From positions 1 to 33,166 of the forward strand of contig JABGQS010000025.1 in assembly GCA_018648645.1 (NCBI GenBank): a DNA stretch of 33,166 nt. The letters are read 5' to 3'. The position numbers and the translations under genes were made by a program. How positions within the stretch are numbered: the stretch's first letter is position 1; every line of letters begins with the position of its first letter. The notes under the pieces are model-generated. The model made no database searches, was not told the origin of the DNA, and worked only from the letters and a program-made list of their open reading frames with translations. Source of the DNA: Clostridia bacterium. Lineage in GTDB: Bacteria; Bacillota; Clostridia; Christensenellales; SZUA-584. Below, piece by piece: positions 14,694-23,308 of this stretch.

Positions 14694-15065
14694 CTATTCC
14701 GCAACAACGTCAACGTCGCTGGTATTAGTTCCTTCAATCTTTACAATCACTCGGTTGGGCAGACACACCGCAATATCACCCGCGCGCGTCAACCGTCCCG
14801 TATTCACACAGGTTTGGTCCGCGCACGATGACGAAACAAACCAAATCTGCCCGTCCTGCGCTTTGATGACGACGCCCGGCTCGTGCAAGTCGAACTCGAG
14901 CTGCTCGTCCGTTGCCACAAGCTCAAATCGCTCATACTCCACATTATCCACGATAATAACCGCCGTCAACGTACCCGTCGCCCCGCGGCTCGGTAAAACA
15001 AGCAGCAGCACACTGACCGCCACAACCACCAAAACTATTAATATGTCGCCAATTCGTATTCTCAT
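14694..15065 (-). CDS. NusG domain II-containing membrane-anchored protein
   Basis: 123 residues: an N-terminal membrane anchor (about residues 6-24, IGDILIVLVVVAVSVLLLV) followed by an extracytoplasmic NusG_II beta domain. Its hallmark is the pattern SSSCADQTCVNTGRL...GDIAVCLPNRVIV, with three cysteines that could bind a metal or form a disulfide. Despite the name, the family is not a transcription factor. It is the first gene of the operon with the Gx transporter and apbE. Homologous gene sets are found in anaerobic Bacillota, including flavin-based extracellular electron transfer loci as I recall. The protein's exact function is not established. Confidence 0.9.
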   Translation of the reverse strand: MRIRIGDILIVLVVVAVSVLLLVLPSRGATGTLTAVIIVDNVEYERFELVATDEQLEFDLHEPGVVIKAQDGQIWFVSSSCADQTCVNTGRLTRAGDIAVCLPNRVIVKIEGTNTSDVDVVAE

Positions 15066-15087
15066 CGTTTGCCTTGCATTCTTGTCA

Positions 15088-15111
15088 TGTGGTTAAAACT
15101 ATTTTACCACA
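15088..15111 (-). promoter_or_regulatory. Imperfect inverted repeat over the flavin-operon promoter
   Basis: TGTGG (15088-15092) and CCACA (15107-15111), continued inwards by AAAA/TTTT, form a 24-base near-palindrome with one bulge. On the minus strand it covers TAAAAT, which has TTGGGT 17 bases upstream as a possible -35. It may be an operator or a short hairpin about 25 bases ahead of the NusG_II start. Confidence 0.45.
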
Positions 15112-15158
15112 AAGACGGGCAAAACCCAAAACTTGAGGCAAAACGGTTTCATATGCTG

Positions 15159-15187
15159 TTGAATTATGAATATAATTATTGTATGAT
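15159..15187 (+). promoter_or_regulatory. Promoter of the PHP gene
   Basis: TTGAAT (15159-15164) and TATGAT (15182-15187) have a 17-base spacer. The predicted leader is about 92 bases. It contains the hairpin GACAGG/CCTGTC (15235-15240 with 15254-15259) followed closely by a T-rich stretch, which could be an attenuator, but I recognise no riboswitch class. Confidence 0.6.
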
Positions 15188-15285
15188 ATGTTTTGGAGTG
15201 CTTGAACGAGTAGCGGAATTACCATGAATATTGTGACAGGTTACGTTTCGATGCCTGTCGGATAAATAGATTTTTTGGAGTATAT

Positions 15286-15996
15286 ATGAGATTTGAAGTA
15301 GACACACACACGCACACGGTGCTCTCCGGGCACGCCCAGTCAACTCTGCTCGAAAACGCGGCAGCGGCATCCGAAATCGGGCTCAAAGGCATTGTGCTCA
15401 GCGACCACGGTCCAAGCATACAATCCGCACCGCCCGACTTCAACATATCCACATTCGCTTATTTCCCGAAATATATACACGGTGTGAAAATTTACTACGG
15501 CTGCGAAGTCAACATCACCGACTACAGCGGAAGCCTTGACATACGCGACAAGTATCTGCAGATGCTTGATTACGCAATTGCGGGACTGCACAGTTTTGTA
15601 ATTACATCGGGCGGCAGAGCAAAAGACACCGACGCCGTAATGGGCGCAATCAACAATAAATACATTGACGTCATTGCGCACCCGGACAACCCTTCTTACG
15701 ATATCGACTACGAAGTCTTTGTCAAAGAAGTTGCGCGTCTTGGTAAGCTGATCGAGCTGAACGAGCACTCGCTGGATTACAGAGACGGTGCGGCAGAAAA
15801 CGCTGTGCTTTGTCTCGACTTGTGCAAAAAACACGACGTGCGAATTGCGGTTTCAAGCGACGCGCACATCTCGCTTAACGTGGGCGTGTGCAACTCGGCA
15901 ACAAAGATGCTGGAAGCAAACAATTTCCCGAGCGAACTGATTGTGAACTTAACGCAAGAGCGGTTTGACAGCTACATCGCTTCTCGCGCAAAATAG
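15286..15996 (+). CDS. PHP-domain phosphatase/phosphoesterase, YcdX-like
   Basis: A 236-residue PHP-domain protein of the YcdX-type length. The metal-binding set is complete: DTHTHT near residue 6, SDHGPS near 40, GCEVN near 73, GLHSF near 104, IAHPDNPS near 132 and a final SSDAHIS near 197. These build the trinuclear metal site of PHP phosphoesterases. YcdX-like members act as phosphatases on poorly defined small substrates in the cytoplasm. A ribosome site TTTGGAG lies before the ATG. The gene seems to be its own unit, with a promoter at 15159. Confidence 0.9.
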   Translation: MRFEVDTHTHTVLSGHAQSTLLENAAAASEIGLKGIVLSDHGPSIQSAPPDFNISTFAYFPKYIHGVKIYYGCEVNITDYSGSLDIRDKYLQMLDYAIAGLHSFVITSGGRAKDTDAVMGAINNKYIDVIAHPDNPSYDIDYEVFVKEVARLGKLIELNEHSLDYRDGAAENAVLCLDLCKKHDVRIAVSSDAHISLNVGVCNSATKMLEANNFPSELIVNLTQERFDSYIASRAK

Positions 15997-16127
15997 GACA
16001 AACCGCTTTTGCGCGCTTGTTGTAAATGCGCTGTGTACCATCGCTTTGTTTTATGATATTATTAATAAAATGTATTTTTTTTATGCAAATTTGTTTATTT
16101 CACATACTATAATTTGGAGGCAACAAG

Positions 16128-18134
16128 ATGACGGGCTTTGACAGAAAACTAGACGAGCTGAGAGCAAACCTCACACTAGGCAACCTCTTTTCAATACTAT
16201 GCAGCTACGGCGATACAGTAGCGGCAGAATACCAAACAGACGGGAAAATCGAAAAGCTGACGTACGCCGATTACAAGCGCATATCGGTTGCGGGCGCAGC
16301 AAATCTTTCAAAGATATTGAAGGACATAGAGCGTGGCACGTTTGTTGCGCTAAGGCTCGCAAACGATCCACTGTGGCCGGCAGTGTTTTGGTCGATTATA
16401 CTGGCGGGATACCGTCCGCTGCTCGTCGACGCAACCTGTGAAGACAAACAGATTATGCACATCCTAAAGCAGGCGGGCAGCGCTGCGATAGTTTCAGATA
16501 CTTTGGTCAGCGATGACGGCGTTACCTGTGTCTCGCCGCACGATTATCTGCGCATTGATATGCCCGCCGCAGATTTCTCGCCGGTGTTTGGCGATGCAAT
16601 AGGGCTGTGCACATCCGGCACGACAACCTCGCCAAAAGTTTATGTATACTCAGAAAAAGCGATATGCGAGCAGGTTTTGCTTGCAGAAGACATTTGCAAA
16701 CACAATAAAGAAATTCTGCACGACGGCGAGATCAAACAGCTCGCGTTCCTGCCGTTCCACCACATTTTTGGTTTGGTCGCGGTATACCTGTGGTACGCTT
16801 TTTTCGGCAAAACGATGGTCTTCATCAAAGCTCGAACCGGCAAGGTTATCATGTCCGCGTGCAAGCAGCACAAAGTGACGCATATCTACGCAGTTCCGCT
16901 GCTTTGGAACAACGTTGTAAAGGGGCTGCTTAGAAAAGCGAAGCTGCAAGGCGACAAGACATACAACAAGCTGATAAAAGCAACCAATATCAGCATTTCG
17001 CTGCGAAGGCGCCTGGGGAAGCTCGGCAAAATTATAGCGGCTAAGGTGCTCTTCAAAGACCTACAAAACAAATTGGTCGGCGACAGCATCCAGTTTATGA
17101 TAAGCGGCGGGGCGCATATCAAGCCCGAGACAATCAGAATCATCAACGCAATCGGATACCACCTCGTTTCCGGCTTTGGCATGACGGAAACAGGCATCAA
17201 CTCTGTCGAGCTTTCAAACAACATCGACAAGTGTATGCAAGCGGGCGTTGGCAAACCTTTTGCGCCAATGGAATATAGCCTGCGAAAAGCTAACGAGAGC
17301 GACAACACGGGCGAGCTTTTGCTTCGCGGAGAAGCGATACATTCTGGCAGAATGATTGACGGCGCATACGAACCGCGCGATCTAAGCGATGGAGGTTGGT
17401 TCGCTTCGGGAGACATCGCGCGAGAGGACAACGGACGCTACTTCATCGAAGGCAGAGTCAAAGACGTCATTATAAACGAGTCGGGCGAAAACATATACCC
17501 CGACGAGTTGGAGGACAGCTTTGCTGAGATGGGCGGCGCAGAGCAAATCTGCGTAGTAGGGCTAATAGCGCAAAACACATACGACGAAGCGGCACTTGTC
17601 GTATACATGGGAGAGAACGGGCAGGACGCAAAAAATGTAGACGCGCTGTTTGCCAAAGTTTCGAGCATCAACAAGACGCTCCCGCTGTTCAAGAAAATCA
17701 GCAAAGCGTATTTGTCGCTTGACCCCCTGCCGATGGCAAACGGTATCAAAGTTCGGCGTCAAAAGGTGAAACAGAGCATCGAGCAAAACAAAGACAAATT
17801 CGAGGAAATGGACATCACAAGCAGCGTTTTCACCGCTTACGACGATGATTTTGAAGCGACAACAGCGCCTGAGAGCGACAACGCACAAATGACATCCATC
17901 AAAGACGAAGTGCGCAGGATATTCGCCGAAGAGCTGCGAGTTGACCCAAGCAAAATCCGTGACACCGACCACTTCATTGACGACCTAGGCGGTGACAGCT
18001 TAAAGAGCCTTGGCGTTTTTGCAAAAGCAGAGGAAAGATACGACGTAATAATTCGCGACACCGAGTATTTCACATGCGCCGATGTCGAGGATTTGGCAAA
18101 GCTGTTGTATAAAAAAGTGAGCGAAAAGGGATAA
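16128..18134 (+). CDS. AMP-dependent acyl ligase fused to an acyl carrier domain
   Basis: 668 residues. Residues 1-540 form an ANL-superfamily adenylation domain, with the P-loop-like motif LCTSGTTTSPK at 160-170, SGFGMTETG near 350, ASGDIARED near 426, and GRVKDVIINESGENIYPDE near 440. A C-terminal MANGIKVRR places the catalytic lysine. After an acidic linker, residues about 590-668 are a phosphopantetheine carrier domain with DDLGGDSLKS; Ser624 is the attachment site. The enzyme probably activates a carboxylic acid and loads it onto its own carrier arm. No condensing, reductase or transferase domain or partner is adjacent, so the acceptor is unknown. GGAGGC precedes the ATG. The third position of the TSGTTG motif is Thr instead of Gly. 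Confidence 0.92.
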   Translation: MTGFDRKLDELRANLTLGNLFSILCSYGDTVAAEYQTDGKIEKLTYADYKRISVAGAANLSKILKDIERGTFVALRLANDPLWPAVFWSIILAGYRPLLVDATCEDKQIMHILKQAGSAAIVSDTLVSDDGVTCVSPHDYLRIDMPAADFSPVFGDAIGLCTSGTTTSPKVYVYSEKAICEQVLLAEDICKHNKEILHDGEIKQLAFLPFHHIFGLVAVYLWYAFFGKTMVFIKARTGKVIMSACKQHKVTHIYAVPLLWNNVVKGLLRKAKLQGDKTYNKLIKATNISISLRRRLGKLGKIIAAKVLFKDLQNKLVGDSIQFMISGGAHIKPETIRIINAIGYHLVSGFGMTETGINSVELSNNIDKCMQAGVGKPFAPMEYSLRKANESDNTGELLLRGEAIHSGRMIDGAYEPRDLSDGGWFASGDIAREDNGRYFIEGRVKDVIINESGENIYPDELEDSFAEMGGAEQICVVGLIAQNTYDEAALVVYMGENGQDAKNVDALFAKVSSINKTLPLFKKISKAYLSLDPLPMANGIKVRRQKVKQSIEQNKDKFEEMDITSSVFTAYDDDFEATTAPESDNAQMTSIKDEVRRIFAEELRVDPSKIRDTDHFIDDLGGDSLKSLGVFAKAEERYDVIIRDTEYFTCADVEDLAKLLYKKVSEKG

Positions 18135-18148
18135 CAGACACATAATAT

Positions 18149-18177
18149 AAAGGGCGTATGCATACGTCCTTTTTTTG
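18149..18177 (+). terminator. Terminator after the acyl ligase gene
   Basis: AAAGGGCGTATG pairs with CATACGTCCTTT as a nearly perfect palindrome (one G-U), so the real loop is the central four bases, and a T7 tract follows. It lies 15 bases past the stop. Confidence 0.88.
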
Positions 18178-18244
18178 TGCTTTTATTATGGAAAATATAG
18201 TGATATGATAATGGAGTGGATAAAAAGACATAAAGGAAACGGCT

Positions 18245-20584
18245 ATGAATACGAAGGTTTTTGTAAAATTAGAATTTGATAAAATACTAAAAATGCTTGC
18301 AAATAAAGCGCTGTCAGACTCGGGCAAGCGCGAAGCAGTATCGCTGAAACCGAGCAAGAGCATCAGCGCTGTTACTCGGCTGCAAAGCGAGACTCTCGAG
18401 GCAGAGAGCACTTTGATGCGCTCCGCGAAAACTCCGATGAGCGGATTCTCAGACATAAGCTCGGAGACATCGCGGCTAAAGGCGGGTGCCGACCTGTCGT
18501 GCAGAGAACTGCTCCGTATACTCGGCGTACTAAAATCCGCGCGCCGTGCAAAACGCGGGCTGGTCAAAGTTGAAGGCAGCACAAACCTGCTGCCCCATAT
18601 GGCAGAGCAGCTATACTACGACGACGGTATGATAACCGAGCTCGATGACGCTATAATGAGCGACAGCGAGCTTGCTGACACAGCCTCGCACGAGCTTTTT
18701 AATATTCGAAAGCGCATCATGCGCGAAAACGAAGGCATCAGAGAAAAGCTGAACGCAGTAATTCGCAGCTCGCACCACAAAGAGCATTTGCAGGATGCTA
18801 TCGTCACCATGCGAAGCGGTCGGTATGTCGTACCGGTAAAGCAGGAGTTCAAGCGCAATATCAAAGGGCTGGTGCACGACCAAAGCGCAAGCGGACAAAC
18901 GGTGTTTATCGAGCCGATGGAAGTCGTCGAAGCCAACAATAAACTGAGAGAACTCGAGCTTGCCGAGCGCGAAGAGGTAGAGCGCATTCTGCATGTTTTC
19001 AGCGAACGCCTGCGCGAGTTTTGGAGCGAGCTAAAGAACAATCTGAACATACTAACGCGGCTGGATGTAATATTCGCAAAAGCGGCGCTTGCGTCCACCA
19101 TGAAAGCGTCACCTGTAACCATAACGGACGAGAAAAAAATCATCATCAAAAACGGACGGCACCCGCTGATAGACGCTAAGGAAGTTGTGCCGGTGTCGCT
19201 GCACATCGACGAAGGTTACAGCGGTCTTATCATCACAGGGCCGAACACAGGCGGCAAAACCGTCACGCTTAAGCTGACCGGACTGCTTGCTTTGATGGCG
19301 CAAAGCGGTTTGTTTGTGCCCGCCGACAGCGGAACAACAATGCCGGTTTTTAAAGCGATTTTTGCCGACATCGGTGACGAGCAAAGCATAGAGCAAAGCC
19401 TAAGCACGTTCAGCTCGCACATGAACAACATCACGCGAATCACCAACATGGCTGACAGCAAATCATTGGTGCTTCTTGACGAGCTTGGCGCAGGCACAGA
19501 CCCTGCCGAGGGCGCGGCGCTTGCGATGTCCATTCTCGAAGAGCTCGCGTTTGCGAAAAGTTTCGTGATGGCGACCACGCACTACAGCGAAATAAAAGCG
19601 TTTGCGATGGCAAGCGACATATACCAAAACGCGTGCATGGAGTTCAGCGTGCGCACACTAAGCCCGACTTACCGCTTGATTATGGGCGTGCCGGGCGTCA
19701 GTAACGCGTTCGAAATCTCCAAGAAACTCGGGCTTAATGAGCAAATTATCGACCGTGCGCGCGAGCACATGTCAGAGGAAACGGTCAAGTTCGAGCAGCT
19801 GATCGGCGAGGCAGAGCGTCAGCGAGAGATGGCAGAGCGCAAGGAACAGCAGGCAGAGGGCTTTAGGCGAACGGCGCAGTCGATCAAAGACAAGTCGGAC
19901 AAAGAGCTGGTAAAAGCGCAGGAAAAGCGCAAGATAATTATCGAGAAGGCAAACGAGAAAGCACTTGATATATTAAAGGATGCAAAAGACGAAGCAGAGC
20001 GTATCATCGCAGAGCTAAAGCTAAGCAAATCGGCAAAGCAGGAAGAGATCAACGCCGCGCGCAAAGTGCTTAACGACAAAATCGACAAAACAGCGTCATC
20101 TCTGCACCAAAAGGAAAAGAAAAAAAGCAGCGTCACAGCCGACCAAATTGGTGTTGGTGACACGGTAACGCTCATCAATCACGGTGTTAAGGCGACAGTA
20201 CTCAAAGCGCCAAAGGACGGCAAAGTGTTTGTGCAAGCGGGCGTGGTAAAAATGTCGGTCGCGCTGAGTGAAGTAGAAGTGGCAGCAAAGGAAAAGCAAA
20301 TCAGCCGTCTCGGCGGTTTCAAGCGTGATATGTCGCAGCCGGTCAGCATGGAAGTTGACCTGCGGGGTCTCAGCCTCGACGAAGCCGTGATGCAAACAGA
20401 CAAGTTTCTTGACGAATCGTTTATCGCCGGGCGTGGCGAGATTTCGATTATTCACGGCAAAGGCACGGGTGTGCTGCGCGCCGGTATACGCGACTTTTTG
20501 CGTACGCACCCACACGCGGATAAATATCGCGAAGGCAAATACGGCGAGGGCGAAGCGGGCGTCACCATCGTTACGATAAAATAG
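18245..20584 (+). CDS. mutS2: MutS2 family ATPase/endonuclease (RqcU)
   Basis: 779 residues, the normal MutS2 length. It lacks the mismatch-recognition N-terminus of MutS and starts with the helical core. The Walker A motif GPNTGGKT lies near residues 331-338, Walker B LVLLDELGAGTDPAEG near 407, then the TTHYSEIK signature. A long charged coiled coil (about 520-620) leads to a C-terminal Smr nuclease domain with VDLRGLSLDEA and HGKGTGVLR. In Bacillus the homologue acts on stalled, collided ribosomes in quality control, while other work links it to suppression of recombination. The DUF523 gene starts 11 bases after its stop, indicating cotranscription. Confidence 0.97.
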   Translation: MNTKVFVKLEFDKILKMLANKALSDSGKREAVSLKPSKSISAVTRLQSETLEAESTLMRSAKTPMSGFSDISSETSRLKAGADLSCRELLRILGVLKSARRAKRGLVKVEGSTNLLPHMAEQLYYDDGMITELDDAIMSDSELADTASHELFNIRKRIMRENEGIREKLNAVIRSSHHKEHLQDAIVTMRSGRYVVPVKQEFKRNIKGLVHDQSASGQTVFIEPMEVVEANNKLRELELAEREEVERILHVFSERLREFWSELKNNLNILTRLDVIFAKAALASTMKASPVTITDEKKIIIKNGRHPLIDAKEVVPVSLHIDEGYSGLIITGPNTGGKTVTLKLTGLLALMAQSGLFVPADSGTTMPVFKAIFADIGDEQSIEQSLSTFSSHMNNITRITNMADSKSLVLLDELGAGTDPAEGAALAMSILEELAFAKSFVMATTHYSEIKAFAMASDIYQNACMEFSVRTLSPTYRLIMGVPGVSNAFEISKKLGLNEQIIDRAREHMSEETVKFEQLIGEAERQREMAERKEQQAEGFRRTAQSIKDKSDKELVKAQEKRKIIIEKANEKALDILKDAKDEAERIIAELKLSKSAKQEEINAARKVLNDKIDKTASSLHQKEKKKSSVTADQIGVGDTVTLINHGVKATVLKAPKDGKVFVQAGVVKMSVALSEVEVAAKEKQISRLGGFKRDMSQPVSMEVDLRGLSLDEAVMQTDKFLDESFIAGRGEISIIHGKGTGVLRAGIRDFLRTHPHADKYREGKYGEGEAGVTIVTIK

Positions 20585-20595
20585 CGGGAGAAATC

Positions 20596-21030
20596 ATGGA
20601 CATAGCAAGCGCATGCCTCATTGGGCAAAAATGTCGATACAACGGACAAGCGGCGACGGACGCGAAATTAAAACAGCTATATGAGCAGGGCAAGGTGATT
20701 CCTGTTTGCCCGGAGCTTCTCGCAGGTTACACTACGCCGCGAAACCCGTGCGAGATTACCCTGGGGCAGGGTAGCGACGTTCTTAGCGGCAAAGCAACGG
20801 TTGTGGATATTGACGGCATCGACCAAACCGCAGAGTTTATAAAGGGTGCGGAGCTGACACTTGAGCTCGCGCAATCGCACAATGCAAAGCGCGCATATCT
20901 AAAATCACAAAGCCCATCGTGCGGCTGCGGCGAAATCTACGACGGCAGTTTTTCGGGGGACCTTCGGCAAGGAGACGGGGTTACCACCGCGCTTTTAAAA
21001 CAAAACGGCATTAAAGTAGTCGAAGTATGA
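20596..21030 (+). CDS. DUF523 family protein
   Basis: A 144-residue cytoplasmic protein with the conserved DUF523 features: SACLIGQKCRYNG at the N-terminus, CPELLAG near residue 37, the PR.PCEI motif, and KSQSPSCGCGEIYDG near 96 followed by GDGVTTALLKQNGI. The paired cysteines could carry a sulfur or an iron-sulfur centre. Some relatives are described as thiouracil desulfurases, which is the best functional hint. It begins after GGGAGAAATC, 11 bases downstream of mutS2, and no terminator separates them. Confidence 0.9.
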   Translation: MDIASACLIGQKCRYNGQAATDAKLKQLYEQGKVIPVCPELLAGYTTPRNPCEITLGQGSDVLSGKATVVDIDGIDQTAEFIKGAELTLELAQSHNAKRAYLKSQSPSCGCGEIYDGSFSGDLRQGDGVTTALLKQNGIKVVEV

Positions 21031-21092
21031 AAGATTTATGAATAATTGGTAAAAAAACAAGTTTGGTTGTATGTTTATGACCCCGGCTGGTT

Positions 21093-21098
21093 TATAAT
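21093..21098 (+). promoter_or_regulatory. -10 element of the two-component/HtrA operon
   Basis: A perfect TATAAT lies 22 bases before the response-regulator ATG. The best -35 candidate is TTGTAT at 21067-21072 with a long 20-base spacer, so the promoter may need an activator, perhaps the response regulator itself. Confidence 0.5.
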
Positions 21099-21119
21099 AC
21101 TAATAATGAGGTGAAGAGA

Positions 21120-21800
21120 ATGTCAAAACATATTTTAGTAATAGACGATGATAAGAATATCTGCGAAGTAATCAAACTGTACCTTAAAAAGGAAGGCTTC
21201 GAAGTCGTCATAGCAAATGACGGGCAGGCGGGTATCGACGAGTTCGTGCGAGAAACTCCGGCGCTGATAGTGCTGGACATCATGATGCCGATAAAAGACG
21301 GATGGGAAGTGTTAAAGCACGTTCGCAAAACCAGCACCGTTCCTGTTATTATGCTGACGGCAAAGGGCGAAACCTTCGATAAGGTTTTAGGGCTCGAGCT
21401 TGGTGCAGACGACTATATCGTAAAGCCGTTTGACCCCAAAGAGTTTATCGCGCGTGTAAAGGCGGTAACGCGGCGGGCCAACCAAATGGAAGAAGAGAGC
21501 TCAAGCATCGAGTACACCGATCTTGACATTAACATATCAAATTACACGGTCACGTACAAAGACAGCATCGTGGAAATGCCGCCAAAAGAGATCGAGCTTC
21601 TGTTTTTCCTCGCATCGCATCCAAACAAAGTGTTCACAAGAGAACAGCTTTTGCAGCAGGTGTGGGATTTCGAATTCTTTGGCGATTCGCGAACAGTGGA
21701 CGTGCACATAAAACGACTACGAAAAAAACTATACGACCAAAACAGCGGATGGGAAATCAAAACCGTTTGGGGAGTTGGATACAAGTTCGAGGTTAGGTAA
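21120..21800 (+). CDS. OmpR/PhoB-family response regulator
   Basis: 226 residues. The receiver domain (1-120) has the acidic pocket DDD near 9-11, the phospho-acceptor Asp53 in LIVLDIMMP, the Thr in MLTAKGE and the Lys in VKPFDP. The C-terminal winged helix (about 130-226) ends in a TVDVHIKRLRKKL recognition helix and VWGVGYKFE wing. The start at 21120 follows GAGGTG with six bases; the in-frame GTG at 21111 lies inside that ribosome site. The stop overlaps the kinase start (TAATG). It resembles WalR/PhoP types, but the gene set differs from a classical wal operon. Confidence 0.93.
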   Translation: MSKHILVIDDDKNICEVIKLYLKKEGFEVVIANDGQAGIDEFVRETPALIVLDIMMPIKDGWEVLKHVRKTSTVPVIMLTAKGETFDKVLGLELGADDYIVKPFDPKEFIARVKAVTRRANQMEEESSSIEYTDLDINISNYTVTYKDSIVEMPPKEIELLFFLASHPNKVFTREQLLQQVWDFEFFGDSRTVDVHIKRLRKKLYDQNSGWEIKTVWGVGYKFEVR

Positions 21801-23287
21801 TGAGAAAATCGATTTTCGTTCGAATGCTATTCGTATATCTTTTGATTATACTCGTTTCGTTTGCACTGATGGGCGGAATTTTCTTTACGATTCTAAGAAA
21901 CAACTATTTAGAAGCCCAGATGGACATTATGGCCGAGAATCTGCACGAGATTAACGATTGGGTAGCTAGCGAAGGCTGCGAAGATATGAGCGACATTGAT
22001 TTCTACACACGTCTTATTGAGAAGGCCGATAAGGACGACACCATGCTTTGGTTTATCAGCAACGAAGCAATGGTTTACATGGTCGTAAACCCACACTCGG
22101 ATGTTCTGAATGAAGACATCTTTTCGTCGCAGAGGGTAGAGCGATATTTCGAAACGACTCAGCGCGGCGAATACATAAAGGAAGTCTCAAAGGTAGAGCG
22201 CACATTTGAAGGCTCGGTGATGTCTGTCGCAATTCCAATCGACGTTGAGGGCGAGATTATCGGCGCTGTTGTAGCTCATCGTGCAGTCAAAGACTTCGGA
22301 GGCGGAATCAGCACAATTGAGCGGCAGGTTTTCTCACCGCTCGTTATATCGATGCTGTTTGCGTTCTTCCTCGTGTTTGTGCTCAGCAGATACATCGTAA
22401 AGCCGATTCGCGACATATCCAACGCGGCGGGCGAGCTTTCACGCGGCAACCTCGACTACCGCGTAAAGCCGCGCAACAAAGACGAGCTTGGAGAGCTTGC
22501 CGTTTCGTTCAACAAAATGGCGGAAGAGCTAAAGCTGCAGGATGGTCTGCGAAACACATTTATCGCAAACGTCAGCCACGAGCTTAGAACACCGCTTGCT
22601 TCCATGCAAGGCTTTGTGCAAGGCATGCTCGATCGCGCGATAGAAGAGGAAGATAGAGACAAGTACCTCGAAATCGTGCTTAACGAAACGAAGCGTATGA
22701 ACGCGCTGATTTCAGACTTGCTCGATCTCGCCAAAGTAGAATCAGGCAAGTTCCCAATCGAGCTTAGCGAGTTTGACATCAACGAGCTGACTCGCCAATG
22801 CATCATCATGTTCGAGCAGCGAATTGAGGACAAAAACCTCGATGTGCGAATACTGCTGAGCGAAGAGAAAATGATAGTGTGGGCAGACAGAGACCGCATA
22901 TCTCAGGTTATTACAAACCTTGTGGACAACGCTGTCAAGTTTTCCGGCACCGGCGGCGAGCTAAAGATATGGACGAACAGCGATGCCGACAAAGTGTATG
23001 TGCACATCAGCGACAGTGGTGAAGGGATCCCGAAAGAGGACGAACCTTACATTTTCGAGCGTTTCTATAAGGCGGACAAATCGCACAGCCGGAACAAACC
23101 GGGTACAGGCATAGGACTCTCGATTGTAAAACGCATCATCACGCAGCACGGAGAAAAAATATCTCTTACCAACGATCCGGGACGCGGTGCAACGTTTACA
23201 TTCACGCTATCGCGCTCGGCAACGCAGGAAGAGAAAAGGATAAAGAGCGAATTTGAACGCGCAAGAGAAGAACAAGACGAAGAGTAA
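21800..23287 (+). CDS. Sensor histidine kinase with extracellular domain
   Basis: 495 residues. A membrane span (about 10-32), an extracellular sensor region of about 145 residues, and a second span (about 178-198) are followed by a HAMP domain. HisKA has the phosphorylated His260 in ANVSHELRTPL. HATPase_c has the N box NLVDNAVKF, the G1 box DSGEGIP and the G2 box GTGIGLSIVKRI. The tail is highly charged. The extracellular part lacks cysteines that would mark a redox sensor, apart from one in SEGCED. One-base overlap with the regulator gene and a 21-base gap to htrA make a three-gene operon, which suggests it monitors envelope stress or cell-wall state. Confidence 0.95.
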   Translation: MRKSIFVRMLFVYLLIILVSFALMGGIFFTILRNNYLEAQMDIMAENLHEINDWVASEGCEDMSDIDFYTRLIEKADKDDTMLWFISNEAMVYMVVNPHSDVLNEDIFSSQRVERYFETTQRGEYIKEVSKVERTFEGSVMSVAIPIDVEGEIIGAVVAHRAVKDFGGGISTIERQVFSPLVISMLFAFFLVFVLSRYIVKPIRDISNAAGELSRGNLDYRVKPRNKDELGELAVSFNKMAEELKLQDGLRNTFIANVSHELRTPLASMQGFVQGMLDRAIEEEDRDKYLEIVLNETKRMNALISDLLDLAKVESGKFPIELSEFDINELTRQCIIMFEQRIEDKNLDVRILLSEEKMIVWADRDRISQVITNLVDNAVKFSGTGGELKIWTNSDADKVYVHISDSGEGIPKEDEPYIFERFYKADKSHSRNKPGTGIGLSIVKRIITQHGEKISLTNDPGRGATFTFTLSRSATQEEKRIKSEFERAREEQDEE

Positions 23288-23308
23288 CCCGCGGCAAAGG
23301 AGAACGAA

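Noticed and set aside
14687-14737. Longer N-terminus for the Gx transporter
   Set aside because: It would overlap the NusG_II gene by over 40 bases and adds residues unlike the family; the ATG at 14686 starts a typical first span.
21120-23287. Naming the two-component pair walRK
   Set aside because: The usual walH, walI and yycJ-type neighbours are missing, and OmpR/HisKA pairs are too numerous for a safe assignment by eye.
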